Source: Dorea phocaeensis
GTDB lineage: Bacteria > Bacillota > Clostridia > Lachnospirales > Lachnospiraceae
DNA: 64,000 nucleotides
NCBI RefSeq assembly: GCF_900240315.1
Contig: NZ_OEPZ01000002.1
Span: 372,001 to 436,000 of the forward strand
Reading direction: 5' to 3'
The notes under the pieces were generated by a model. The model did not search any database. It saw only the letters and a list, made by a program, of their open reading frames with translations, and was not told the origin of the DNA. A program made the position numbers and the translations under genes. Below, piece by piece: positions 8,634-17,891 of this stretch (position 1 is its first letter; the number at the start of each line of letters is the position of its first letter).

Positions 8634-10115
8634 CTAAGCACTTACTCCGATGATCGCTTTCAGAATTGACTGCTGATCTGCATACTCATCAAATTCTCCG
8701 GCAATTCTTCCATCATACATTGCAATAACTCTGTTGGAACATTTCTTAATCTCTTCCATCTCCGAAGAAATCATAATAATTCCAATTCCTTCCGTTTCCG
8801 CAAGCCTCTTCATTAAACGATAAATCTCCGTCTTGGTTCCGACGTCAATTCCTTTCGTCGGCTCATCGAATACCAAAAGCTTGGGCTTACATGCCATTGC
8901 ACGCCCGATAATCACCTTCTGCTGATTACCACCTGATAAAAACTGAATTTCTTTATCCGCTCCAGGGGTTTTCACGTCGTAGGTATCAATAACCTCCCGT
9001 GCCAGTTCTTCTTCCTTTTTTCTGGAAATATTCAACCCACTTTTCAACTGATCCAATACGGAAATCGAGATATTGTCTCTGATAGAAAGATCCGGCAAAA
9101 TTCCTTGTTTCTTCCGCTCTTCCGGAAGATAGATAAAACCATGATTTACCGAAAAATTGGTATCTCCAAGCTTCCAGTCCTTTCCATCCAGTTTAACACT
9201 TCCTTCATACACCGGAAGATATCCGAAAATCGCCTGCATCAGCTCACTTCTTCCAGCTCCAACCAGCCCAGAAAATCCCAGGATTTCTCCTTTTTTCAAC
9301 TGAAAGCTTACGTCTCGGAACCGTTCGCCCGTCAAATGACTTACCTCTAACAACACCTCGTCCGTTACTGCCGTCAAATAGAATCTCTCATTTTGATCCA
9401 GTTCTCGTCCCGTCATCTGTCGAATGACCCATCCTGTGTCAATATCCTTGATTTCTGAATAGGCAACCTTCTTACCATTTCGAAATACTGTAATAACATC
9501 CGCCAGTTCAAAGATCTCTTCCAACTTATGTGAGATAAAAATCACCGCTTTATTCTCTTTCCGGATATTTTCTACAATATCAAACAAAATTCTTGTGTCT
9601 CGACTTGTCAAACTGGTAGTCGGCTCATCCAAAATCAATGTTTCATAATCTTCATGAACTGTAGCTCGCGCAATCTGGAGAAGCTGCTGTGAAGAAATGG
9701 AAATATCCTTTACCAATTCCCCCGGACGTACTGGAATGGAGAATTTTTCCAAAACAGGGATCGCTCTCTTTTCCAGTTCTTTTTGATTTACATTCCCTTT
9801 GATTCCTGATTTCTCGTATGGAATAAAAAGATTTTCTGCCACGGACATATATCCAAATAAGTCGATTTCCTGTGGAACATATGCCACCTTGTCAAAGAGT
9901 GCTTTGTTTTTTCTTGCATTCTTTCCTCCAACCAGCACTTCCCCTTCTTCCGGCTCATACACTCCTGTCAAACATTTAATCAACGTACTTTTCCCAGCAC
10001 CGTTCTCTCCGATAATGGCATGAATCTCACCAGGCTCAAAAGCTACATCTACAGAATCCAGCGCAACAACCCCCGGAAACATCTTTGTAATGTTTTTCGC
10101 CTCTAATATTTTCAT
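8634..10115 (-). CDS. Sugar ABC transporter ATP-binding protein, two ABC domains (RbsA/MglA type)
   Basis: A 493-residue ATPase with duplicated ABC domains. The first has Walker A GENGAGKSTLIK, Walker B TLILDEPTTSL and a signature ISISSQQLLQIA; the second has LSGGNQQKVIIGRA and KLLVFDEPTKGIDVG, with GLVGAGRSEL as the usual modified second Walker A. It energizes import with the RbsC-like permease. The ATG follows AAGGAGCATAGG. A hairpin between this gene and the upstream binding-protein gene probably lowers its expression relative to the lipoprotein. Confidence 0.95.
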   Translation of the reverse strand: MKILEAKNITKMFPGVVALDSVDVAFEPGEIHAIIGENGAGKSTLIKCLTGVYEPEEGEVLVGGKNARKNKALFDKVAYVPQEIDLFGYMSVAENLFIPYEKSGIKGNVNQKELEKRAIPVLEKFSIPVRPGELVKDISISSQQLLQIARATVHEDYETLILDEPTTSLTSRDTRILFDIVENIRKENKAVIFISHKLEEIFELADVITVFRNGKKVAYSEIKDIDTGWVIRQMTGRELDQNERFYLTAVTDEVLLEVSHLTGERFRDVSFQLKKGEILGFSGLVGAGRSELMQAIFGYLPVYEGSVKLDGKDWKLGDTNFSVNHGFIYLPEERKKQGILPDLSIRDNISISVLDQLKSGLNISRKKEEELAREVIDTYDVKTPGADKEIQFLSGGNQQKVIIGRAMACKPKLLVFDEPTKGIDVGTKTEIYRLMKRLAETEGIGIIMISSEMEEIKKCSNRVIAMYDGRIAGEFDEYADQQSILKAIIGVSA

Positions 10116-10139
10116 ATCCTATGCTCCTTATTGAAAAAT

Positions 10140-10180
10140 CGGGGACGAGCAACTTGAATGAATCGAGTTACAGGTCCCCG
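10140..10180 (-). terminator. Intercistronic hairpin after the binding-protein gene (partial terminator)
   Basis: On the minus strand CGGGGAC and GTCCCCG form a stem around a long AT-rich loop that can pair further, followed by ATTTTTC. It lies between the sugar-binding lipoprotein stop and the ATPase ATG. Such leaky terminators commonly set a surplus of binding protein over membrane components. Confidence 0.6.
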
Positions 10181-10208
10181 CTTAATAATCTTACCCTTTT
10201 AATTCTAT

Positions 10209-11201
10209 TTATTTGCCGCTGACAATTTCAATCCATTCATCTACATTATCTGCTGTAATACGGCCAATACCTGTATCAACATTAGCTGGAAGTGCCATTC
10301 CCTGCGCTGCCTGATAAGCCATAAGTACTGCATACATTCCCTGTTCCTGAGGAAGTGTAGATGATGTTGCTGTAATTGTTCCTGACTTCACATAATCAAG
10401 AATCTCAATTAAGTTATCCATTGCTACAAATGTTACTTTATCCTGCATGCCCTTCTCTTCAATTGCCGCTGCAACTCCAGATCCACATGCATCACAGTTC
10501 AGATAACCGGTCAGGTCAGGATTTGCTGCAAGAACTGCTGCCGCCTGAGACTGTGCGGTCTCTACGTTATCGTTGTCAATTCCACCATCGATCACTTCGA
10601 TGTCCGGATATTTTGCAAGTGCATCCAAATGTGCCTGATATCTCTCTGCATGGTTAGGCGCGGTTGGTGCTCCCTGCATAACTGCTACTTTTCCGGATGT
10701 ACCCATTTCTTCTACTAACATTTCTACTGCAATCGTTGCCTGCTCGGAGAAATCGTTACCTACAGACGTAAGTCCGCTTCCCTCTGGAGACGGAGCATCA
10801 AATAAGATGACTGGGATATCTCTGTCCTGTATCTCTTTGATAATATCTGCACTTCCATCATAGTCAACCGGGTCCAGAAGAATTGCTGTTGGATTTGTTG
10901 CCGCTGCCTGCTCCAGTGTAGAATTCTGCTCGGATACCTCTGCAGATTCCGGTGCACGGTAATCAATCTTTACTTCTACCCCAAGCTGTTCGGAAAGCAG
11001 ATCCGCTTCTTTCTGCGCTCCCTTATTAACCTCGTCGAACCAAGCATGAACACACTTTGGAACAACAACAAAGGTCATATCTTCGGCCTTTCCAGCCTTT
11101 CCTCCCTCAGCTTTTTCAGCCGGTTTTCCGGAACTACATCCGACTGCCATTGCCATTACCATCGCTGCTGATAACAGCACTGCTACAATTTTCTTTTTCA
11201 T
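10209..11201 (-). CDS. Sugar ABC transporter substrate-binding lipoprotein (RbsB-like)
   Basis: A 330-residue periplasmic-binding-protein-like lipoprotein (Peripla_BP_4). The signal peptide MKKKIVAVLLSAAMVMA ends in the lipobox AVGC, with Cys22 as the lipidated residue. The mature part has TFVVVPKCVHAWFDEVNKGA, an ILLDPVDYDG hinge segment and FVAMDNLIEILDYVKSG, typical of ribose/galactose/polyol binders. It is the first transport gene, with AAGGAGGG before the ATG, and feeds the RbsA/RbsC-like pair downstream. The ligand is unknown; a tetritol or related polyol is inferred from the catabolic genes. Confidence 0.92.
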   Translation of the reverse strand: MKKKIVAVLLSAAMVMAMAVGCSSGKPAEKAEGGKAGKAEDMTFVVVPKCVHAWFDEVNKGAQKEADLLSEQLGVEVKIDYRAPESAEVSEQNSTLEQAAATNPTAILLDPVDYDGSADIIKEIQDRDIPVILFDAPSPEGSGLTSVGNDFSEQATIAVEMLVEEMGTSGKVAVMQGAPTAPNHAERYQAHLDALAKYPDIEVIDGGIDNDNVETAQSQAAAVLAANPDLTGYLNCDACGSGVAAAIEEKGMQDKVTFVAMDNLIEILDYVKSGTITATSSTLPQEQGMYAVLMAYQAAQGMALPANVDTGIGRITADNVDEWIEIVSGK

Positions 11202-11315
11202 TTCTTTTACCCTCCTTTTTTTCGTTTCGTCTTTTGGAATGATTTCATTATAAAACTCACTGCTGCCTTTTCCAATGCGAGGAAATTTAGAATAGGTATG
11301 AACTTTTTAAGGAAA

Positions 11316-12719
11316 TTACTCAATATTAATCGTTCGATCTGAAATATCTTCTATGTACTCATCTCTTGTATTTACGATAATAACCGTTGTCCCTTTTTCC
11401 TGAAATTTTTTTATATAGTTTTTTACCACTCCTACATCTTTCACATCACATAGTGCAAAAGGTTCCAGCAAAATCAAAACTTTCGGATTAAAAATCAGCC
11501 AACGTTCCAATGTCAATTGAATCAACTCATGGATTCTCAAACTTCCTGCCTTCATAGTTTCCAGACTTCCCAACATGTTAGCACGTGTCATCTTTCGGAT
11601 CCCTTTCTGAGCCTTAATATAATCTAGCGAGGATATCTTCTCCAGGGACGGAATCATCAGATTCTCCTCTACCGACATCCCCTCAAAAATTTCTTCTTTA
11701 CTTCCAAGTGCGCTGATTGACACTACGCGTTCCTTTACAAGTTCATAACAATCCATCGTCGCATAATAATTCCCATTCAAAATATAATACGCATCCTCAT
11801 AGGATCTTCTGCCGGACAACGCCATAAAAACCTTCTCTTTTACCCTTCTGTCAAGCGCTATCAAAGTGACGACCTCACCTCTGATAAAAGCCAAATTTTC
11901 TTTCCTTCCGTTTTTAATCTCTAGATTGCTAACACAATAAATCACATTTCCTTTCCGGGTCTTTTCTCCATCATTCTCTGTCCGTCCTGACAGTGTATCC
12001 CCGCCCAAAAGATAAAGCTCTAGTTGTTCCTCACTTTTGATATAATCCCTCTGACACTTCTTTACGATTCGTCCTTTTCGAAAAATAATATATTTATCCG
12101 ACAAAAGTGACAAAATCAGATTGGAATGACTGCTTACAATGACGCCCATGCGCCCCACAATGATTCGATGCATACTCCTTGCGAATATTTCAATATCTTT
12201 TCTGCTCATTCCATCAAACTCATCTTCGATTACTACTATCCTCGCTCCTCTTCTGTAAGCCTTCGCAAGATCCAGAATCCTCTTCTCCAGCTCGGTAAGA
12301 TGCTTTATTTTACAAGACACATCAAAATCTAAGTCCAACTCCTGAAAGTCTCTTTGCGCCTCTTCTTCCAGTCTGCCACGCCGGAGAAGTCCACCCCAGC
12401 CACCAGACTCCACCAAACCAAGATATTCCGCTACCGTCCAATCATCAATCTGATAATTCTCCACATGAATCCGATAGATATACCCGTTCAGTTCCTTCCA
12501 GTCCTTTACCTGTATGCCACCCAGGTAAATGTCTTTTTTCCCATTCCCTTCCGCAATCTTTCCCGTAAGCAAATCTACCAAAAGATCTTTTCCAGAATAT
12601 GTAAGCCCGAGAAAGCCCACGCATTCTCCTTCCAGAATACATAGCGATACATTCTCGAGCTTTCTGGTTCGATTATACCGATCACTTAAATGATTAATTC
12701 TCAATAACTCTCTTTTCAT
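11316..12719 (-). CDS. Degenerate double-ABC protein, probable non-transport regulatory partner
   Basis: A ~467-residue RbsA-shaped protein whose ATPase motifs have decayed. Domain 1 keeps a near Walker A (GLTYSGKD, with Asp in place of Ser/Thr) and an acidic Walker B-like VVIEDEFD, but the signature LSGGQ is replaced by LTELEKR. Domain 2 has no Walker A (ALDRRVKEKV) and a Walker B-like VLILLEPFALCD. The reading frame is intact, so the change looks selected rather than decay. It overlaps the end of the kinase gene by about 25 bases and is cotranscribed with the YesMN-like pair, which suggests a signalling or assembly role. The start is uncertain: a GTG at 12731 is the alternative. Confidence 0.75.
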   Translation of the reverse strand: MKRELLRINHLSDRYNRTRKLENVSLCILEGECVGFLGLTYSGKDLLVDLLTGKIAEGNGKKDIYLGGIQVKDWKELNGYIYRIHVENYQIDDWTVAEYLGLVESGGWGGLLRRGRLEEEAQRDFQELDLDFDVSCKIKHLTELEKRILDLAKAYRRGARIVVIEDEFDGMSRKDIEIFARSMHRIIVGRMGVIVSSHSNLILSLLSDKYIIFRKGRIVKKCQRDYIKSEEQLELYLLGGDTLSGRTENDGEKTRKGNVIYCVSNLEIKNGRKENLAFIRGEVVTLIALDRRVKEKVFMALSGRRSYEDAYYILNGNYYATMDCYELVKERVVSISALGSKEEIFEGMSVEENLMIPSLEKISSLDYIKAQKGIRKMTRANMLGSLETMKAGSLRIHELIQLTLERWLIFNPKVLILLEPFALCDVKDVGVVKNYIKKFQEKGTTVIIVNTRDEYIEDISDRTINIE

Positions 12720-13731
12720 CTTCCAGTCCACGCTCCTGTTTGTAATTCGCCGGTATTGTAATCTCTACATCCGTTCCCTGTCCTTGTGTACTGTAAATAT
12801 TCACCCCATATGTTTCTCCGAAAAGCAGACGAATTCTCTTATGAATGTTAGGAAGTGCGATTCCAGTATTTCTCTGTGTCTCCTTCGCTTCTTCGTCCAA
12901 AATCACCTCATCAGACTGAATTCTGGCATTTAATTCTTTCAGTTTCTCTCCATTCATTCCTTTTCCGTTATCTGAGATTGTCAAAATAAGATTCTGATCT
13001 GTCACAATTACCTCTATCGTAACCTTTCCGCCTTCTAGCTTTTCTTCCAACCCGTGAAAAATAGCATTCTCTACAACCGGCTGAATAATCAAACGTGGAA
13101 TCAGGAAATCATAGGCAGCTTCATCCTCTTCATCCAAAATCACCTCTAACGAAAACCGATTATTAAAACGGTATCTCTGAATCATCATATAATTCTCAAT
13201 ATTCGCCAATTCATCCCTCAAAGTTACCAGATTCCCCTTGCGGCTGATGCTGTAGCGGAAAAATGATGATAATGCCTCTACCATCTGTGCAATTTCCAAA
13301 TTATCGTCCACTAACGCCTGTCCGCGGATCGACTCTAGTGTATTATATAAAAAATGCGGATTAATCTGACTTTGAAGCGCAGTAAGTTCTGTCTGTTTAT
13401 TCAGAATCTGAGCTGAATTCTTAACCGTTCTCGCTGCGGCATACTGATTCATTAACGAATAAATCTGCTTGATAAAAGGAAGTCTCTCCTCTTCTCCACG
13501 AATCCGTTCCTCACTACAGCCTGATTCTTCCAATTCCTCTAAGAGTTCAGCCATACGGCGAAGCGGACGAACGATGATAAATAAACCGTACAGTAGAATT
13601 CCTAACTGAAGCATTCCCCCACACAACACCAAAATCTCCAAATCGGCACCCAGCCTCCAAAATGTCCAGACAAGCACACATAAAGCTGCTTCTGCAAACA
13701 GAAGCTTCTCTGCCTTCTTCACAAAATTCAT
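12694..13731 (-). CDS. Sensor histidine kinase, LytS/YesM (HPK8-like) family
   Basis: A 345-residue membrane kinase. Two hydrophobic helices occupy about residues 12-60. A linker leads to the His_kinase domain with LQSQINPHFLYNTLESIRG, where the phospho-accepting His is in NPHFLYN. The ATPase domain follows, with N box LIIQPVVENAIFHG and G boxes ISDNGKGM and NTGIALPNIHKRI. It partners with the AraC-type response regulator just upstream. Because there is almost no extracellular sensor domain, it may read transporter occupancy through the neighbouring lipoprotein or the degenerate ABC protein. The ATG follows TAGGAGG. Confidence 0.92.
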   Translation of the reverse strand: MNFVKKAEKLLFAEAALCVLVWTFWRLGADLEILVLCGGMLQLGILLYGLFIIVRPLRRMAELLEELEESGCSEERIRGEEERLPFIKQIYSLMNQYAAARTVKNSAQILNKQTELTALQSQINPHFLYNTLESIRGQALVDDNLEIAQMVEALSSFFRYSISRKGNLVTLRDELANIENYMMIQRYRFNNRFSLEVILDEEDEAAYDFLIPRLIIQPVVENAIFHGLEEKLEGGKVTIEVIVTDQNLILTISDNGKGMNGEKLKELNARIQSDEVILDEEAKETQRNTGIALPNIHKRIRLLFGETYGVNIYSTQGQGTDVEITIPANYKQERGLEDEKRVIEN

Positions 13732-13743
13732 AGCCTTTTCCTC

Positions 13744-15345
13744 CTACGAATGCAGCTTCCGATACAACACCGGTTTAATTCCCACCTGTTTTGTAAATAT
13801 CTGACTAAAATACCTGGAGTCCTTATAGCCTACCTTATCCCCAATTGCCGCGACAGTTTCATTCGTATTACACAATAGTTCTTTGGCTTTTTCCATTCGC
13901 ACATTCACTAGATACATGCTGAAATTAATTCCTGTCTCCTTTTTAAACAGTACACTGAAGTAAACCGGATTCAGTCCCACTATTTCCGCAAGATCTTCCA
14001 ACACAATCTTTTCTCCGTAATGCTCCTCTACGTACTTCTGTGCCTGGCGAATCGGCTTTACAGATTCTGCTTCCGCAGCCTCTTTACTTTCACGAACAAA
14101 CCCACCAAGACTATTTTTTAAAAATTGCTTCAAATCACGAATTGTATAACAATGCTGACAATTGGAAAGAATCTGTTTTCTCTCTCGCTCTGTTTCTTCT
14201 TGATGAAGTTCCACAAATTCAAAAAAGCAATTTACCAGCTCTTCCGCTAAATCATAACATCCTGAGAAATCCCCCTCATCCGATGTCATATATGTTCCAT
14301 AACTTTGGTTAATCAGCTGTTCTATTCTGTCTGGAGAATAACTTTCGACTGCACTTTTTAACTGCTCCTTCCAAGCTTCCTCCAGAAATCCTTCTTTTGC
14401 TCTGGCATCATAAGGAATCCCCTCGGCATAGATCAGGCGCCCCACTCCATTCTTAATCCGATTGCCTACCGCCCGGTGAGCCTCTTTAATCGAAAACCGA
14501 ATCTCTCCGAATTCCGTTCTTTCTTTTCCCACGCCAATTGTCACTTCGTATTGTTCAAATCCTAACAAATAACCTTTAATTTCCGACAGAATATCATTAA
14601 TACTATTTCTAATCTGCTTTGACTTGCTATAATCATAGTTAAACAGACAGTACAAATGAAGATTTTCCTTCTCACAGGTTAATACTTCTTTTGCATCTGC
14701 CTTTAAAATGCCCTCTACAATTTCCTCAATCCGGCTAATCGTAAGCCGATCCTGCTTCTTATCTCGCTTATTATAGTCTACATAATCCAGTTTAATATCG
14801 ATTCCACGGTAAATCTCGCCTTCCAGCACAATACTGGAATCCTCTTCGTTCATCTCATCTTGCGTTTCAATAATATTTTTCAAAAAATCTCGTTTGATAA
14901 TATGGCGGCTTTCCGACACCGTTCTCTGCATCTTTTCCGTTTCTATCACACCCCGCCAATAGGCTCCAAGCTCAGTCGCAATCTTTTTCATCACCCGATT
15001 CAATTCGACCTCACTAATCGGTTTAAGCAGATAATCCTCCACGCCATACTGCAACGCCTGATGTGCATATTCAAACTCTTTATACCCGCTTACCACAACA
15101 AACTTGATTTTCTTATTCTTTGCGCGAGTCATCTCAATTAGCTCAAGTCCGCTGACTTTAGGCATTCGAATATCGGTAATCACAATATCCGGACACTGAT
15201 CACTTTGAATCACATCAAATGCCCGTTCCCCATTGTCAACAACATCCAGGCATTCCAATTGAAACTCTTCCCAGTGAATCATTTTTTTGATCAACATACC
15301 AATCCGAAACTCATCATCAACGATCAAAACCTTCCATTTTCGCAT
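13744..15345 (-). CDS. Response regulator with AraC-type DNA-binding domain (YesN family)
   Basis: A 533-residue regulator. The receiver domain (1-125) has VLIVDDEFRIG with the acidic pocket, the phosphorylated Asp in DIVITDIRMPKVSG, and a conserved Lys in DYLLKPI. A long central region of YesN type follows, then a double helix-turn-helix AraC domain (about 435-533: YFSVLFKKETGINFSMYL and YKDSRYFSQIFTKQVGIKP). It is in an operon with the kinase and probably activates the binding-protein promoter in response to the transported sugar. Confidence 0.93.
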   Translation of the reverse strand: MRKWKVLIVDDEFRIGMLIKKMIHWEEFQLECLDVVDNGERAFDVIQSDQCPDIVITDIRMPKVSGLELIEMTRAKNKKIKFVVVSGYKEFEYAHQALQYGVEDYLLKPISEVELNRVMKKIATELGAYWRGVIETEKMQRTVSESRHIIKRDFLKNIIETQDEMNEEDSSIVLEGEIYRGIDIKLDYVDYNKRDKKQDRLTISRIEEIVEGILKADAKEVLTCEKENLHLYCLFNYDYSKSKQIRNSINDILSEIKGYLLGFEQYEVTIGVGKERTEFGEIRFSIKEAHRAVGNRIKNGVGRLIYAEGIPYDARAKEGFLEEAWKEQLKSAVESYSPDRIEQLINQSYGTYMTSDEGDFSGCYDLAEELVNCFFEFVELHQEETERERKQILSNCQHCYTIRDLKQFLKNSLGGFVRESKEAAEAESVKPIRQAQKYVEEHYGEKIVLEDLAEIVGLNPVYFSVLFKKETGINFSMYLVNVRMEKAKELLCNTNETVAAIGDKVGYKDSRYFSQIFTKQVGIKPVLYRKLHS

Positions 15346-15424
15346 TTCTATCCCCTTTCACTTCCCTTTTCTGACAAACACTTTATTTTTCATTATAGAG
15401 GCTACAAATTCAAATAGCAATAAA

Positions 15425-15473
15425 AAAAGCCGGAGGCGCAACTCTCCCACGAAGAATCACGGCTCCGGCTTTT
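15425..15473 (-). terminator. Intrinsic terminator after the RpiB-like gene
   Basis: AAAAGCCGGAG and CTCCGGCTTTT form an 11-bp stem around a 27-base loop, followed on the minus strand by TTTTTTTA. It separates the RpiB-like gene from the two-component genes downstream. Confidence 0.8.
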
Positions 15474-15490
15474 GGTTTTATCTTAGCCAG

Positions 15491-15934
15491 TTATTTCCGT
15501 TCCATATCATATTTTACGAATGCATCTACTTTTGGCTGTGAAGAGCATCCTTCTACAAACTCATTCGTAAGGAAAATCTTTGTCATCAACTCACGCTCTT
15601 TGCTTCCTGTTGTAAATGCTCCCATACATGCAACATTGGCATCATTGCTAAGGCGTGCACGCTCTGCTGAATATGCGTCAGTAAGAAGCGCTGCATAAGT
15701 TCCCTTTACTTTATTTGCTGCGATAGATACGCCGATTCCTGTTCCGCACAACAGAATTCCACGGTCAAATTCTTTTGCCGCTACCGCTTCTCCAACCCGA
15801 ATTGCAACATTTGCGTAGATTGGATCCTCACTTCCAAAGTCTGTTACTTCTCCTAATTTCTGTTCTTCAATAAAGCGGATCAAGTCCTGTTTTTCTTTCT
15901 CTGCGTTTGGATCACATCCGATTACAATTTTCAT
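15491..15934 (-). CDS. RpiB/LacAB-family sugar-phosphate isomerase
   Basis: A 147-residue isomerase interconverting aldose and ketose phosphates. It has MKIVIGCDPNAEKEK, LLCGTGIGVSIAANKVKG (catalytic Cys within GILLCGTGIG) and a C-terminal DAFVKYD. Canonical RpiB begins with a GSDHAG-like segment; here GCDPNAEK lacks that His, as in the DerI/EryI-like branch that acts on erythrulose phosphate. The ATG at 15934 follows AAGGAGGAAGATAGAG. It heads the minus-strand sugar gene block and is divergent from a DeoR regulator. Ribose-5-phosphate is the alternative substrate. Confidence 0.88.
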   Translation of the reverse strand: MKIVIGCDPNAEKEKQDLIRFIEEQKLGEVTDFGSEDPIYANVAIRVGEAVAAKEFDRGILLCGTGIGVSIAANKVKGTYAALLTDAYSAERARLSNDANVACMGAFTTGSKERELMTKIFLTNEFVEGCSSQPKVDAFVKYDMERK

Positions 15935-16281
15935 CTCTATCTTCCTCCTTATGATACAATCCTCTACTTTGATTTTTATCATGTTTTCCTTCAAAAATCA
16001 AATCACATTTCTTTAGTTTTTGTATAATTTCAAACATTTTTTAGCTTTTTGTTCATATTTTTCATCCACTAAACAGTGCCCATTTATCAATAATTTTCTG
16101 GATTTTCTTGTAATCCCCTCCATTTCCATCTCTGTTTTACACAATTTTTCACTCTATCTTTTATCTATATTTCACAAAATGTTTGTTTTTATCATTTTTT
16201 GTGCCTCGCTTAGCTTATTATGTTATACTACTATCAATTGGAACATTTTGCCGATATCCCGGCGACGGAAGGGAGCTATCT

Positions 16282-17064
16282 ATGAAAAAAAAGGAACAAC
16301 GTGCGAATAATCTATTACTCCTTCTTCAGGAATCCCCTGATTTATCTGTGAAAAATCTTGCAGAAATTTTAGGGGTGTCAGAAATGACGATCCGAAGAGA
16401 CTTGAAATACTTAAAAGAAAATCATTTGTTTATCCGAAGCCACGGGATTCAGATTCCTGTCCAGGAACGAGCCGATATCACAAATATAGAAACCGAATAT
16501 ACCCTTTCCTCTGAGCGTACAAAGTTCTATAAAGAAAAGCAAAAAATCGGACAATTTGCGACTACGCTCATTCACCCCAACGACACCTTAATTCTAGATT
16601 CCGGGACTACCCTCGCCGAAATGGCTCGTTTTATTCCGGAGCACCAGAACTTAAGCGTCACCTGTTATAATTACTGCACACTGACCCAGTTATTCCAAAA
16701 AGAAGGTGTGCAAATTACTTTGGCCGGAGGTTTTCTGCACAGATCCGATCAGATGTTTGAATCTCCTTATGCCAATGAATTGATCCGAAGCCAGCGCGCC
16801 AACACCTTCTTCCTGGGGGCCTCAGGAATCCATGAAGCCCTGGGGATTACCTGCGCTCATAACTATGAAGTTCTGACAAAAAAAGCGGCCATGAGTTCTT
16901 CTCTGACCACTGTTCTTCTGGCTGATTCCAGTAAATTCGGACTCGTTCGCTCTGCATTTGTAGCGCCCCTTGCAGGTGTCGACGCTATCGTTACAGACGA
17001 AGGAATCACTGATGAATGGAAACGTATTATTAAAAATGCCGGGATTAAGCTGTATGTGGTGTAG
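16282..17064 (+). CDS. DeoR/GlpR family transcriptional regulator
   Basis: A 260-residue sugar-phosphate-responsive regulator. N-terminal winged helix: DLSVKNLAEILGVSEMTIRRDLKYL. The DeoRC effector domain has DTLILDSGTTLAEMARF and NTFFLGASGIHEALGIT, and near the end VLLADSSKFG. The start is set by GAAGGGAGC upstream of the ATG. It is divergent from the RpiB-like gene, so it likely represses or activates that promoter with a phosphorylated intermediate of the pathway as effector. The ~345-base intergenic region 15935-16281 is very AT-rich and holds repeated TTTGTT-like words but no single convincing operator. Confidence 0.9.
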   Translation: MKKKEQRANNLLLLLQESPDLSVKNLAEILGVSEMTIRRDLKYLKENHLFIRSHGIQIPVQERADITNIETEYTLSSERTKFYKEKQKIGQFATTLIHPNDTLILDSGTTLAEMARFIPEHQNLSVTCYNYCTLTQLFQKEGVQITLAGGFLHRSDQMFESPYANELIRSQRANTFFLGASGIHEALGITCAHNYEVLTKKAAMSSSLTTVLLADSSKFGLVRSAFVAPLAGVDAIVTDEGITDEWKRIIKNAGIKLYVV

Positions 17065-17078
17065 AAGGGTAAGTCATG

Positions 17079-17739
17079 TTAAAATTTCTTATTTTTTTCA
17101 TGATATTCCTGGATTTCATCCATCCAGTCTTCATCAAAATAGTCTTCTGAATCATCACAAAGAACGGCTTTTCTTAATGCCCTTCCTATTACTTTAAAAT
17201 TGATCGCAATTCCTTTTCGGTCATTTTCATAAGTCACAGAGCGATTTCTTTTGATTCCGATTTTCTCCGCCTGCTCCCCGGCATCAATATTGGCTCCCAA
17301 AAACAGGAACTCCCATCCGCATTCTTTTTTGGCCTCGATTTTCCTTCTAATCTGTTCATAACTATACTTTTCACTTGCATTTTCATATCCATCTGTTGTA
17401 ATAACAAAAATCACTTTTTCTGCTCTGTGCTTCTTCATAAGGCGCTTCTGAATATTTTCCATCTTATCAATCGCAATACCTACCGCATCCAGCAAAGCGG
17501 TACACCCACGAACATAATATTCCTCCTTTGTTAGGGGAAATACCGTATCTACAGGAAACCTATCATGGATAATTTCCACTTCATCATCAAAAAGAACCGT
17601 TGTAACATTTACCGGATGCCCTTCCGACTTCTGTTTTTTAATCATCCCGTTAACCCCGCCAATTGTATCATCTTCTAACCCACTCATAGACCCGCTTCTG
17701 TCTAAAACAAAAAAACAACTCCGTTAATCCTGTACTCAT
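17079..17739 (-). pseudogene. vWA-domain protein with frameshift in a T7 run
   Basis: A von Willebrand factor A protein of the TerY-like, MIDAS type. From the ATG at 17739 (after AAAGGAGTAATAC) translation gives MSTGLTELFF and then shifts. Removing one T from the run at about 17710-17716 restores VLDRSGSMSGLEDD, the DxSxS MIDAS motif, in frame with the remaining ~200 residues (TTVLFDD, ITTDGYENAS, FLGANIDAGE). So it is a +1 homopolymer change: decay, phase variation or sequencing error. The intact protein would bind a metal-dependent partner. Neighbour to the left is a DeoR regulator with no link. Confidence 0.8.
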
Positions 17740-17891
17740 GTATTACTCCTTTCCCGATCTGTTATGACCATCTCGCTCCCCTTCTCCAGGGGATCTTTTC
17801 AAATTTCATAATCACATTTTACATACAGTTTTGATCGTATTGGTCTCCCAACAGGCGACATTTATCTTCTGATTTCACGGGAACAGAAGAA

